Origin: Aquirufa antheringensis
GTDB taxonomy: Bacteria; Bacteroidota; Bacteroidia; Cytophagales; Spirosomataceae
Assembly (NCBI RefSeq): GCF_004307425.1
Contig: NZ_SEWZ01000003.1
Coordinates: 124,001 to 188,000 of the forward strand
DNA: 64,000 nucleotides
Direction of reading: 5' to 3'
Shown here piece after piece: positions 38,343-47,134 of the stretch. The notes beneath the pieces are model-generated. The model was not told the DNA's origin, did not search any database, and worked only from the letters and a program-made list of their open reading frames with translations. The stretch's first letter is position 1. Each line of letters opens with the position of its first letter. The position numbers and the translations under genes are program-made.

Positions 38343-38495
38343 ATGAGGTATTTTGAAACGAGATTTTTAGAAGAGGCGAATCAGTTTTTAGCTAAGTTGG
38401 ATGCCAAATCTGTAAATAAGATACTTTATAATATCGATCTGGCTGAACTGACGAATGATCCGAAGCTTTTCAAAAAACTGACTACTGAAATATGA
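38343..38495 (+). pseudogene. Truncated HigB/Gp49-like toxin gene
   Basis: A 50-residue frame with a start typical of RelE-superfamily HigB/Gp49-like toxins (DUF891): YFETRFLEEANQFLAKLDAKSVNKILYNI, then ELTNDPKLFKKLTTEI. Full-length relatives continue directly with W-EFRTLY and have about 110 residues. Here the reading ends in TGA exactly where the antitoxin ATG begins (ATGA overlap), so about half of the toxin, including its catalytic strands, is gone. The following bases encode the antitoxin and do not restore the toxin in any frame I read. Toxic activity is therefore not expected. The strong promoter upstream is intact. Confidence 0.65.
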
Positions 38496-38800
38496 AAACT
38501 TACTCGCTTGGCGAAATGAAGGACAAGCACATAGGGCCTATTGGTTCTAGTGAGCGAGATGAGTATGAATATGAGCTGCGCATGGAGGTTTTGGGAAAAA
38601 TGATCAAAACAACTAGACGCGAACGAAATTTAACTCAAGAAGAGTTAGGTAAACTAGTGGGCGTGCAAAAAGCGCAAATTTCTAAATTAGAAAGTAGCAC
38701 CAATAGTGCGACAATAGATACCATCTTGAAGGTTTTCTCTGCCATGAAAGCAGAGATAAACTTCAATGTGAGACTGGAAGATAATTTTGTGAAATTGTAA
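38492..38800 (+). CDS. HigA-like XRE-family antitoxin
   Basis: 102 residues. An N-terminal arm (about 1-38; MKTYSLGEMKDKHIGPIGSSERDEYEYEL) precedes an XRE helix-turn-helix at about 40-95: LGKMIKTTRRERNLTQEELGKLVGVQKAQISKLE. The C-terminal NFNVRLEDN segment could bind the toxin. In HigBA-type modules the antitoxin neutralises the toxin and represses the shared promoter. The toxin gene directly before it is cut in half, so this looks like an orphan antitoxin that may still repress its own promoter at 38299, or act as an anti-addiction module against related toxins. It converges on glmS with 13 bp between. Confidence 0.85.
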   Translation: MKTYSLGEMKDKHIGPIGSSERDEYEYELRMEVLGKMIKTTRRERNLTQEELGKLVGVQKAQISKLESSTNSATIDTILKVFSAMKAEINFNVRLEDNFVKL

Positions 38801-38813
38801 GAAAGGCTACATC

Positions 38814-40649
38814 TTACTCAACTGTCACACTTTTAGCGAGGTTCCTCGGTTTATCCACATCCAATCCTCTCAAGACCCCGATGTAATAAGAAAGAATCTG
38901 TGTAGGAATCACCGAAACAAGTGGGGCTAATAATTCGTCTACCTCAGGAACCACCATCACGTGATCCGCCATTCCGCGAATTAAGGTATCGCCTTCAGAA
39001 ATCACCGCGATCACCATTCCTTTACGGGCTTTGATCTCTTGGATGTTTGAAACGATTTTTTCGTAGTAGGCATCTTTTGTGGCGATGAATAATACCGGTA
39101 AGTTTTCGTCTACTAAGGCGATCGGGCCGTGCTTCATTTCTGCTGCCGGGTAACCTTCCGCGTGGATGTAGGAAATCTCTTTTAATTTCAAGGCGCCCTC
39201 TAAAGCTACAGGGAAATTGTATCCACGGCCTAAGAACAAGAAGTCACGCGCGTCAGCGTAATGCTTCGCCACTTCTTTGATGGATTCGTGTGTTTCTAAA
39301 ACGGCTTTGACCTTTTCTGGGATTAAAGCCAATTCTGCTAGGTAGCGATTGTATTCAGCTTCAGTAACGGTCTTCTTCTCGCGACCAATTTTGATGGCCA
39401 TCATCGCTAATACCGTTAATTGTGCGGTAAAGGCTTTTGTAGAAGCTACTCCGATTTCTGGTCCAGCGTGAGTATAAGCACCGGAGTGAGATAAACGAGC
39501 GATGGATGATCCTACCGCGTTTACAACCCCAAAAATAAAGGCACCGGCTTCTTTCGCTTTTTCGATTGCGACCAGGGTGTCGGCTGTTTCACCACTTTGG
39601 GAAATCGCAATTAACACATCGCCTTCGCCTACGACTGGATTTCTGTAACGGAATTCAGACGCATATTCTACCTCTACTGGAATGCGGCAAAGGGTTTCGA
39701 TCATGTATTCCGCGACTAAACCGGCGTGCCAGCTCGTTCCGCAAGCCACGATGATAATGCGTTTTGCTTGTGAGAAAACGGACATGTGTTCTTCGACGCC
39801 CGCAAGCGTTAACGTTAGATTTTCCATGTCCAAACGGCCACGTAAACAATCTGTTAAGCTGCCCGGTTGGTCAAAAATTTCTTTCAACATGAAATGGTCG
39901 AAACCGCCCTTTTCGATTTGGGCTAATTCCATGTCTAACTGTTGTATATAGGGTGTAATAGTTTCGTTACCTAAGTTCTTTAGAATGATCTCATCCGGCG
40001 TAATGATGGCTAATTCGTAGTCGTTTACGTAGATAACTTTTTTCGTGTATTCGATAATCGGGGAAGCATCTGAGGCTAAGAAATGCTCGCCTTCGCCTAC
40101 TCCGATAACTAAAGGAGAACCTTTTCGAGCTGCGATTAAGCGATTAGGGAAGCCTTCTTCCATCACGATGATCACGTAAGCGCCCACTACGCGTTTTAAC
40201 GCGATACGCATGGCTTCTTCAAGGGAAGAATTGTTGTTGATTTGGATGTCTTCGATGAAGTTCACTAAAACCTCTGTATCTGTCTCACTCTTGAAAGTGT
40301 AGCCTTTTTGGATTAATTCTTGCTTTAGCGAAGCGTAGTTTTCGATGATACCGTTATGTACCAAAGTCAAACGACCACTGTTCGAGCTATGCGGATGCGC
40401 ATTCGCATCAGATGGCTCACCGTGGGTTGCCCAACGCGTGTGACCGATACCGACTGTCGCTTCTGAAATGATTTCTTCATCCCAAGCTTCCAGCTCCGCT
40501 ACACGGCCTTTTTTCTTGAATGTGTTCACCGTATCACCGAATAATGCAATACCTGAACTGTCATATCCCCGGTATTCTAAGCGCTTTAAACCCTTTAAAA
40601 TAACGGGAAATGCTGGCTGTTTTCCGATGTACGCTACGATTCCACACAT
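38814..40649 (-). CDS. glmS: Glutamine-fructose-6-phosphate aminotransferase (isomerizing)
   Basis: 611 residues, standard GlmS size. It makes glucosamine-6-phosphate from fructose-6-phosphate and glutamine, the entry to peptidoglycan and LPS amino sugars. The N-terminal class II amidotransferase begins with Cys2 (MCGIVAYIG) and has GHTRWATHGEPSDANAHPH. Two SIS sugar-binding domains follow (about 290-420 and 460-600): ACGTSWHAGLVAEYMIE, ISQSGETADTLVAI and GRGYNFPVALEGALKLKEISYIHAEGY. The C-terminal tail DKPRNLAKSVTVE is conserved. No glmS ribozyme is recognisable in the roughly 130 bases before the start. It separates the susCD genes from the amylase operon. Confidence 0.97.
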   Translation of the reverse strand: MCGIVAYIGKQPAFPVILKGLKRLEYRGYDSSGIALFGDTVNTFKKKGRVAELEAWDEEIISEATVGIGHTRWATHGEPSDANAHPHSSNSGRLTLVHNGIIENYASLKQELIQKGYTFKSETDTEVLVNFIEDIQINNNSSLEEAMRIALKRVVGAYVIIVMEEGFPNRLIAARKGSPLVIGVGEGEHFLASDASPIIEYTKKVIYVNDYELAIITPDEIILKNLGNETITPYIQQLDMELAQIEKGGFDHFMLKEIFDQPGSLTDCLRGRLDMENLTLTLAGVEEHMSVFSQAKRIIIVACGTSWHAGLVAEYMIETLCRIPVEVEYASEFRYRNPVVGEGDVLIAISQSGETADTLVAIEKAKEAGAFIFGVVNAVGSSIARLSHSGAYTHAGPEIGVASTKAFTAQLTVLAMMAIKIGREKKTVTEAEYNRYLAELALIPEKVKAVLETHESIKEVAKHYADARDFLFLGRGYNFPVALEGALKLKEISYIHAEGYPAAEMKHGPIALVDENLPVLFIATKDAYYEKIVSNIQEIKARKGMVIAVISEGDTLIRGMADHVMVVPEVDELLAPLVSVIPTQILSYYIGVLRGLDVDKPRNLAKSVTVE

Positions 40650-40793
40650 AAAAGATAAAATTTATATTTGTATTATTTAAATAATCGACTCTGGAAGGCT
40701 TTGGGCCTAATTTACCGAGCAAATATCTCCAATTACGGGTATAATACCAAATAAATCGGGTATATTTTACTTATCGGTCAATCTTGTTTATAG

Positions 40794-40830
40794 GATTCTT
40801 CCGGGATGCTTCCGGAGAGTCACTTTTTTT
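40794..40830 (+). terminator. Terminator-like hairpin in the leader of the amylase operon
   Basis: Stem gattcttc / ggagagtc (8 pairs with two G-U) around a 12-nt loop, then ac and seven T. It lies 59 bp before the ATG of the first amylase gene and points toward it. It may be an attenuator, or may stop transcription coming from the glmS side. The preceding gap holds two copies of cgggtat and no clear promoter. Confidence 0.5.
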
Positions 40831-40888
40831 GCCTATTTTCGTTCTACAGCTCACAAAGCTATTCAATCATTCACTACTTTATACATTT

Positions 40889-42748
40889 ATGAAAAAAGTC
40901 CTTTTTCTAGGCCTCTTCTTTTGTGCCTCCTTTTCCCTTATTGCTCAAGATTTACGTGTCGAACCCCTGAACTGGTGGGTAGGGATGAAGAACCCGAATT
41001 TACAATTATTGATCAAAGGTAAAGACCTGAGCGGAGGCGTAGTAACGTCATCGAAGAAGGGGTTGAGCGTGAGAAAAGTAACGAACGCCGATAGTCCTAA
41101 TTACCTATTTGTAGATTTGATCGTGGAGGCGGGAGCCCAAGCTGGAACGTATCCATTAGTGATTAAGAAGAATGGCACAGTGATCCATACGGTGAATTAT
41201 TCACTGGAGGCTCGTGCGAATAATTCAGCGAATCGTCCATCGTATTCCACGAAAGATGTCATTTATTTAATCACGCCAGATCGTTTTGCGAATGGTAATC
41301 CAGCAAATGACAAAGTCGCTGGAATGCAAGATATGTCCTTGAACAGGGGCGCGTTGTATGATCGCCATGGTGGGGATTTACGCGGGATTTTAGACCATTT
41401 GGACTACATTAAAAATATGGGATTTACCGCTATCTGGAATATGCCGGAGGTGGAAAACGACCAAACCCTAGAAAGCTACCACGGTTACGGGATTACGGAT
41501 CATTACAAGATTGATCGCCGTTTTGGGACGAATGAAGACTACCGTGAACTGGGGATGAAGACCCAGGCGAATGGGATGTATTTAATCAAAGATATTATTT
41601 TGAATCACTGTGGAAATGGCCATTGGTGGATGGAAGATATGCCATTCAAGGATTGGATTAATTTTGGTGGGAAATTCGCCTCCACTACGCACCGCCGAGA
41701 GACTGTTCAAGATCCACACGTGTCGAAATACGATGCGAAATTACAGACAGAAGGCTGGTTCGTACCAGCGATGCCGGATTTGAACCAAAAGAATCCGTTT
41801 ATGCAGCAGTACATTATTCAAAATACCATTTGGTGGATTGAGTACGCACATTTAGGTGGTCTACGCATCGATACCTATCCGTATTCAACGAAGGAATTCG
41901 CGACGATGTGGTCTGATGCCGTATTAAATGAGTACCCGAATTTAAATATGGTAGGAGAGGAATGGTCTTCTAATCCCATCATTACTTCGTATTGGCAGCG
42001 CGGAAAAGTGAACCGCGATGGCTATAAGTCCTCTTTACCTGCATTAATGGACTTCCCATTACAAAATGCGATTTCGGAGGCGATGAATGAAAACGATAAG
42101 GAATGGGGCAAAGGTTTGAATAAAATTTACAGCGTCATTTCGAATGATTTGGTGTACGCGGATCCGGATAATTTGGTCGTTTTTGGAGATAACCATGACA
42201 TGTCGCGTATCTACACGCAGGTGAAGCATGATCAGGCTTTGTTGAAGATGGCAATGACCTACATTTTTACGACTCGTGGAATTCCGCAGGTATTCTATGG
42301 TACGGAAATTTTGATGTCAAATCCGAAATCATCTGAACATGGTGAGATTCGCGGGGACTTCCCCGGTGGCTGGGCTGGCGATGCGAAAAACGCGTTTACA
42401 GGTGCGAATATGACAGCAGATGAGAAGGCGATGCAAGCGTTCTTCCAGAAAATTTTAACGTGGAGAAAAGGTGCTGAGGCGATTCATAAGGGCAAATTGT
42501 TGCATTTTGGTCCAGAAAATTCAGGCGAAGGAAACGGTGTTTATGTGTATTTCAGATATACAGATAAGGCCAAAGTCATGGTGGTTCTAAACAAGAATGC
42601 GGAGGCTCGTGCGATCGACTTAAGCCATTACGAAGAAGTTTTACCGGCAGGAGCGAAAGCGCATAATGTGATGGAATCGACGGATGTCGTTTTTGGTAAA
42701 ACACTTAGCATTCCAGGTAAATCAGCTCAAATTTTTGAAATCCGATGA
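40889..42748 (+). CDS. Secreted GH13 neopullulanase/cyclomaltodextrinase-like enzyme (SusA type)
   Basis: 619 residues from the ATG at 40889, which begins the signal peptide MKKVLFLGLFFCASFSLIAQ; 35 upstream in-frame codons are ignored because they cross the terminator-like hairpin. An N-terminal beta-sandwich (about 20-115) is of the type seen in cyclomaltodextrinases. The GH13 barrel contains DRFANGNPANDK, the Asp nucleophile in LRIDTYPYS, the Glu acid/base in MVGEEW and the transition-state Asp in FGDNHDMSRI; all three catalytic residues are present. It would split maltooligosaccharides or pullulan in the periplasm. It is joined to the next amylase gene by a 4-bp ATGA overlap. Confidence 0.92.
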   Translation: MKKVLFLGLFFCASFSLIAQDLRVEPLNWWVGMKNPNLQLLIKGKDLSGGVVTSSKKGLSVRKVTNADSPNYLFVDLIVEAGAQAGTYPLVIKKNGTVIHTVNYSLEARANNSANRPSYSTKDVIYLITPDRFANGNPANDKVAGMQDMSLNRGALYDRHGGDLRGILDHLDYIKNMGFTAIWNMPEVENDQTLESYHGYGITDHYKIDRRFGTNEDYRELGMKTQANGMYLIKDIILNHCGNGHWWMEDMPFKDWINFGGKFASTTHRRETVQDPHVSKYDAKLQTEGWFVPAMPDLNQKNPFMQQYIIQNTIWWIEYAHLGGLRIDTYPYSTKEFATMWSDAVLNEYPNLNMVGEEWSSNPIITSYWQRGKVNRDGYKSSLPALMDFPLQNAISEAMNENDKEWGKGLNKIYSVISNDLVYADPDNLVVFGDNHDMSRIYTQVKHDQALLKMAMTYIFTTRGIPQVFYGTEILMSNPKSSEHGEIRGDFPGGWAGDAKNAFTGANMTADEKAMQAFFQKILTWRKGAEAIHKGKLLHFGPENSGEGNGVYVYFRYTDKAKVMVVLNKNAEARAIDLSHYEEVLPAGAKAHNVMESTDVVFGKTLSIPGKSAQIFEIR

Positions 42749-45498
42749 GAATTTTATTCTTCCTTTTATTCAGTTTTTCTGCCTTTGCGCAAGTAACGAC
42801 AGAAGAGATTTTCCCTACGGGAGATAAAGAGATTACCTTGATTTTTGATCTGAAGCTCGCGAAAGATTCGAGGGCTTCTGGTCTTTTAGGGAAAACGAGT
42901 GACGTGTTTTTATGGTCCGGAGCCGGCGATGCGGATCCCGGAGATGCGTTTAAATACCAGCCCGATGGCCAAACCAACTTCAGCGCTCCCTTTGAAAAAG
43001 GAAAGATGACTGCCTTGGGCAACGACAAGTGGTCCATCAAATTAAACCCGCGCACCTATTTCAATGTACCCGCCGGAAACCCCATCGTTAAGTTGGGCTT
43101 GTTATTAAAAAGTGGTGATGGAAAAGCGCAGACAGAGGATTTTGTTCTCAAACTGTACGCAGGTTCTTATGCCTTGAAATGGCTTTCTCCTGCGGAGTCT
43201 TTTACCTTAGCAGAGGCGGGATCTTCAGTGAATGTCCGTGCGAAATTTTCCGCGACTTCATCGATTAGTTTGAAAACAGCCGGAACAGTACTTTCCAGTT
43301 CGGCATCTTCTGATTCCATTAATTATACGTATTCTTTGGGTTCCGAAAAAGGCAAGTTGCATACGCTAATTTTAGAGGGGACTTCGGGATCTTCGAGTTT
43401 AAAAGATTCAGTTAGAATCCTTACAAAACCCGCGGTAGTGACGGAGGCTTTGCCTGCTGGAATGAAAGATGGCGTGAATTATGTAGGGAATAAGGTGGTA
43501 TTGTGCTTCTATGCGCCTTCGACCTCGTTCGTTTATGCGATTGGGGAATTTTCGAATTGGTCGGCCTTGCCTGCTTATTTGATGAAAAGAACCGCAGACG
43601 GCTTGCGCTATTGGATTGATTTAGGGGTGCAAGAGGCGGGGAAAGAGGTGGCCTATCAGTTTTGGGTGGATGGAAAATTAGCCGTGGCGGATCCGTTGAC
43701 GGAGAAGATTTTGGATCCAAACAATGACACCTACATTTCGGCGACTACCTATCCATCTCTGAAAAAATATCCCACCGGAGCGAAAGGAATTGTATCGGTT
43801 TTTGAATCAGGGGCGACGCCTTACGTTTGGAAGACGACTTCGTTTACGCGTCCAGCGTCTTCGAACTTGCACGTTTATGAGCTGTTAGTGCGTGATTTCG
43901 TAGCGGATCGACGTTACAAAACGGTTGCGGATTCGCTAGGATATTTGAAGAAATTAGGGATTAATGCGCTGGAATTAATGCCGGTGGCGGAGTTCTCCGG
44001 GAATGATTCGTGGGGCTATAATCCGATCTTTTATACGGCGCCGGATAAGGCATATGGGACGAAGAACGACTTGAAGTATTTAATCGATAAATGCCACGAA
44101 AATGGGATGGCGGTCATTATGGACATCGTGTTGAACCAGGCGGATTACGAGAATCCCTATGTGAAGATGTATTGGGATGGGGCAAAGCCTACGGCTACGA
44201 GTCCGTTTTTTAATCCCTCCGCGACGCATCCCTACAGTGTTTTCTTTGATTTCAATCACGAGAGCGCTCACACACAATGGCTGGTAGATGTGGTGACGAA
44301 GTTTTGGCTAGAAGAGTATAAAATCGATGGCTATCGTTTCGATTTGTCCAAAGGTTTCACCCAAACCCCTTCCGGTTCAAATGTCGATCTTTGGGGACAA
44401 TACGACGCGTCCCGCGTGAAGATTTGGAAAAGAATCTATGATAAAATTCGTTCCTACGATGCGTCCGCTTATGTGGTTTTAGAGCATATCGCGGCAAACA
44501 ATGAGGAGAATGAATTAGGTAATTACGGAATGCTTTTGTGGGGGAATAGCAAATTTGATATGGCTCGTGTGGCACAGGGTTACACCCAAGATTTGAGTAA
44601 CGCCTCGTATAAAATGCGTGGTTTTACTAACCCAAGTGTGATGAATTACATTGAGTCCCACGATGAGGAGCGTTTGATGGTCGAAGTGACGAATGGAGGC
44701 AAAAAAGTCTTCACAGCACAAGAAAAACTGGAACGAATGAAAATGGCTGCGGCCACTTTCTTGACGATTCCGGGACCTAAAATGATCTGGCAATTTGGTG
44801 AATTAGGATATGATGTTTCGATTAATGAGAATGGTAGAACAGGTACTAAACCATTAAAATGGACTTATGTACAGGATTCTGAACGCGCTAAATTGTTGAA
44901 AGTGTACCAACAATTAGGGGCTTTGAAGTTATCTAAGCCTGTATTCACATCGACGGACTTTACGGTGGGCGCCGTTGGATCAGTGAAGCGGAATCTGTTG
45001 ACGAAAGGCTCGGACTACTTGTTAGTTTTAGCTAATCCGGATGTCAATTCTCAAGTTGTTTCAGCTAGCTTCCCTAAAACGGGTGTTTGGTACGACTATT
45101 TTAGTGGCAAGTCCTTTGAGGTGAAAGACGCAGAAGCGAAGATGAATTTATTGCCAGGGGAATTCCATTTGTTGACGAATGTGGCGTGGAATACAACGAA
45201 TTTAGGCCTAGTGCCTTGGTCGATCCCTGATTTTAATATCATGGGGGTGGAGTCAGCATCGATAAACGTAAAAGTATATCCGAATCCTTCGTACGATGTA
45301 GTTCAACTAGATTGGGAAGCTGAAATGACTTCCGAAACACAATTGCGTGTGGTGGATGCTGTAGGTCGCGAAGTACTACAGAAAACCTTGCCTCAAACGA
45401 AGGGCTCTAATTCCACGACTTTATCTACCCAAAATATCCCTAAAGGACTTTATTATATTCAAATTGACCATTCCAAAGCTAAACTTCTGAAACAGTAA
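42745..45498 (+). CDS. T9SS-exported GH13 alpha-amylase, multidomain
   Basis: 917 residues. Signal peptide MRILFFLLFSFSAFAQ. The N-terminal 230 residues hold beta-sandwich modules; a CBM48-like domain follows (about 235-345; VYAIGEFSNWSALPAYLMKR). The GH13 barrel (about 370-720) has Asp in IDGYRFDLSKG, Glu in YVVLEHIA and Asp in NYIESHDEERL, so it is catalytically complete. The C-terminal 75 residues (VKVYPNPSYDVVQLDW... LRVVDAVGREVL...GLYYIQI) are a type A T9SS sorting domain, which places the enzyme outside the cell or on its surface. It presumably starts starch or glycogen breakdown, feeding the periplasmic SusA-like enzyme encoded upstream. Confidence 0.93.
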   Translation: MRILFFLLFSFSAFAQVTTEEIFPTGDKEITLIFDLKLAKDSRASGLLGKTSDVFLWSGAGDADPGDAFKYQPDGQTNFSAPFEKGKMTALGNDKWSIKLNPRTYFNVPAGNPIVKLGLLLKSGDGKAQTEDFVLKLYAGSYALKWLSPAESFTLAEAGSSVNVRAKFSATSSISLKTAGTVLSSSASSDSINYTYSLGSEKGKLHTLILEGTSGSSSLKDSVRILTKPAVVTEALPAGMKDGVNYVGNKVVLCFYAPSTSFVYAIGEFSNWSALPAYLMKRTADGLRYWIDLGVQEAGKEVAYQFWVDGKLAVADPLTEKILDPNNDTYISATTYPSLKKYPTGAKGIVSVFESGATPYVWKTTSFTRPASSNLHVYELLVRDFVADRRYKTVADSLGYLKKLGINALELMPVAEFSGNDSWGYNPIFYTAPDKAYGTKNDLKYLIDKCHENGMAVIMDIVLNQADYENPYVKMYWDGAKPTATSPFFNPSATHPYSVFFDFNHESAHTQWLVDVVTKFWLEEYKIDGYRFDLSKGFTQTPSGSNVDLWGQYDASRVKIWKRIYDKIRSYDASAYVVLEHIAANNEENELGNYGMLLWGNSKFDMARVAQGYTQDLSNASYKMRGFTNPSVMNYIESHDEERLMVEVTNGGKKVFTAQEKLERMKMAAATFLTIPGPKMIWQFGELGYDVSINENGRTGTKPLKWTYVQDSERAKLLKVYQQLGALKLSKPVFTSTDFTVGAVGSVKRNLLTKGSDYLLVLANPDVNSQVVSASFPKTGVWYDYFSGKSFEVKDAEAKMNLLPGEFHLLTNVAWNTTNLGLVPWSIPDFNIMGVESASINVKVYPNPSYDVVQLDWEAEMTSETQLRVVDAVGREVLQKTLPQTKGSNSTTLSTQNIPKGLYYIQIDHSKAKLLKQ

Positions 45499-45499
45499 T

Positions 45500-47134
45500 A
45501 TGAAAAAAATCGCCTTCTTACTGCTATTCGCCAGCCCACTTTTTGCACAAACGAAATCTGATCTTTCTGGTGCGGCAAACTTGTTTGACATTCAATTCAC
45601 CACCCAAGAATTAGATACACTTTATTCAGATGTGGTGGATAATCTAGCGAATTACAAGGCGATGCACAGTCTTTCGTTGAACAATCATGTGCCATTGAGT
45701 CTTTGGCAAAATCCGAAACTACCGGGAATGAAATTTGATCAGACCCAGCGTCCGGTGGTTTGGCCGTCTGTGAAAGCGACGCTACCAGCGAGAAAATCTG
45801 ATTTAGCTTTCTACTCCATCGATCAGCTCGCTCATTTGATCAAGACGAAACAAATAAGCTCAGTTGAATTAACGCAATTTTTCATCGAGCGGATTAAGAC
45901 GCACGGTCCTACGTTGCAATGCGTGATTAGTATCCAAGAGGATTTAGCTTTAGCCCAAGCGCGTCAGGCGGACAAAGAAATTGCGGCGGGTAAATACCGT
46001 GGTATGTTGCACGGAATCCCTTATGGTTTGAAGGATTTGTTTGCGGTGAAAGGCACGAAGACGACTTGGGGCGCGGCTCCGTACAAGGATCAGGTGATCG
46101 ATGAGGATGCGTATGTATATGCCAAATTGAAAGAGTCAGGCGCCGTTTTAGTCGCCAAATTTACGTTAGGCGCCTTGGCGATGGGGGATTATTGGTATGG
46201 TGGTAGAACGAAAAATCCGTGGAATCTAAATTATGGATCTTCTGGCTCCTCCGCAGGGTCAGCCTCTGCGACAGTAGCCGGTTTAGTTCCTTTCGCGATC
46301 GGAACGGAGACCTGGGGTAGCATCGTTTCGCCCGCGACTACGTGTGGTGCGACGGGTTTGCGTCCTACCTTTGGGAGTATTTCTCGTTCGGGAGCGATGG
46401 CCTTGAGTTATTCCTTGGACAAAGTAGGTCCTATTTGCCGTTCCGCAAACGATGCGGCAATCGTTTTTCATTACTTGCACGGGACGGATGGAAAGGATTT
46501 GGCAGCCGTAAATATGCCCTTTAATTACCAGGCAAATCGCCCCATGAAAGGAATGAAGATTGCTTATGCCAAAAACTATTTTGACAAAATCAAAGACACC
46601 ACTCGCAGCGAATGGAAGGTGTTAGCGGACCTGAAAAAGCAAGGTGTGCAATTGATTCCGGTAGAATTTCCAGACGAAAAAGCCTATCCCTTTAATATCA
46701 TGGACGTCGTGATCGGGGCGGAATGTGCCGCGCAATTCGACGAGATGACGCGTAAAAACATCGACGATCAACTCACCCGCCAAACCAAATACGACTGGCC
46801 CAATCAATTCAGAACCGCTCGTTTTGTACCCGCAGTGGAATACATTAACGCACAGCGCCACCGCTATTTGTTAATGCAAAAGGTGAACGAAGTCGTTTCC
46901 CAATACGATGCGATTATTTGTCCATCGCGCGGAGGCGGAAATCAATCCGCGATTACGAATTTAACAGGCCATCCCGTGGTCTGTGTTCCCACGGGTCTCG
47001 ATGCGAAAAGTGGCTTGCCCACCGGAATCTCTTTCGTAGGAAAACTCTACGACGAAGGTACCTTGTTGCGTATCGCGCAATTTTACCAGGATCACACGGC
47101 CCACGAAGAAGTTCATCCTAAGCCCTTTTTATAG
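45500..47134 (+). CDS. Secreted amidase-signature family enzyme
   Basis: 544 residues. Signal peptide MKKIAFLLLFASPLFAQ. The amidase-signature domain (about 105-530) shows the catalytic triad context: Lys in GIPYGLKDLFAV, the cis-Ser/Ser stretch NYGSSGSSAGSASATVAG with the nucleophile in ETWGSIVSPATTCGATG. It is related to GatA, but the export signal, the N-terminal extra 100 residues and the lack of gatB/gatC argue against tRNA amidation. It hydrolyses an unknown amide in the periplasm. It begins 1 bp after the amylase stop and its own stop overlaps the next start, so it belongs to the same operon. Confidence 0.88.
   Translation: MKKIAFLLLFASPLFAQTKSDLSGAANLFDIQFTTQELDTLYSDVVDNLANYKAMHSLSLNNHVPLSLWQNPKLPGMKFDQTQRPVVWPSVKATLPARKSDLAFYSIDQLAHLIKTKQISSVELTQFFIERIKTHGPTLQCVISIQEDLALAQARQADKEIAAGKYRGMLHGIPYGLKDLFAVKGTKTTWGAAPYKDQVIDEDAYVYAKLKESGAVLVAKFTLGALAMGDYWYGGRTKNPWNLNYGSSGSSAGSASATVAGLVPFAIGTETWGSIVSPATTCGATGLRPTFGSISRSGAMALSYSLDKVGPICRSANDAAIVFHYLHGTDGKDLAAVNMPFNYQANRPMKGMKIAYAKNYFDKIKDTTRSEWKVLADLKKQGVQLIPVEFPDEKAYPFNIMDVVIGAECAAQFDEMTRKNIDDQLTRQTKYDWPNQFRTARFVPAVEYINAQRHRYLLMQKVNEVVSQYDAIICPSRGGGNQSAITNLTGHPVVCVPTGLDAKSGLPTGISFVGKLYDEGTLLRIAQFYQDHTAHEEVHPKPFL

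Noticed and set aside
40650-40780. glmS ribozyme or riboswitch before glmS
   Set aside because: No ribozyme core or conserved pairing could be recognised in the short AT-rich leader; the family is also not expected in Bacteroidota.
40784-40888. 35-codon extension of the first amylase
   Set aside because: It crosses the terminator-like hairpin and would place the signal peptide in the middle of the protein.
42705-43720. Antisense ORFs of 99-116 codons at the start of the second amylase gene
   Set aside because: Pro/Ser-rich shadow translations of the sense gene, without a promoter or relatives.
44080-44793. Antisense ORFs within the second amylase gene
   Set aside because: Frame shadows; the sense strand encodes conserved GH13 motifs throughout.
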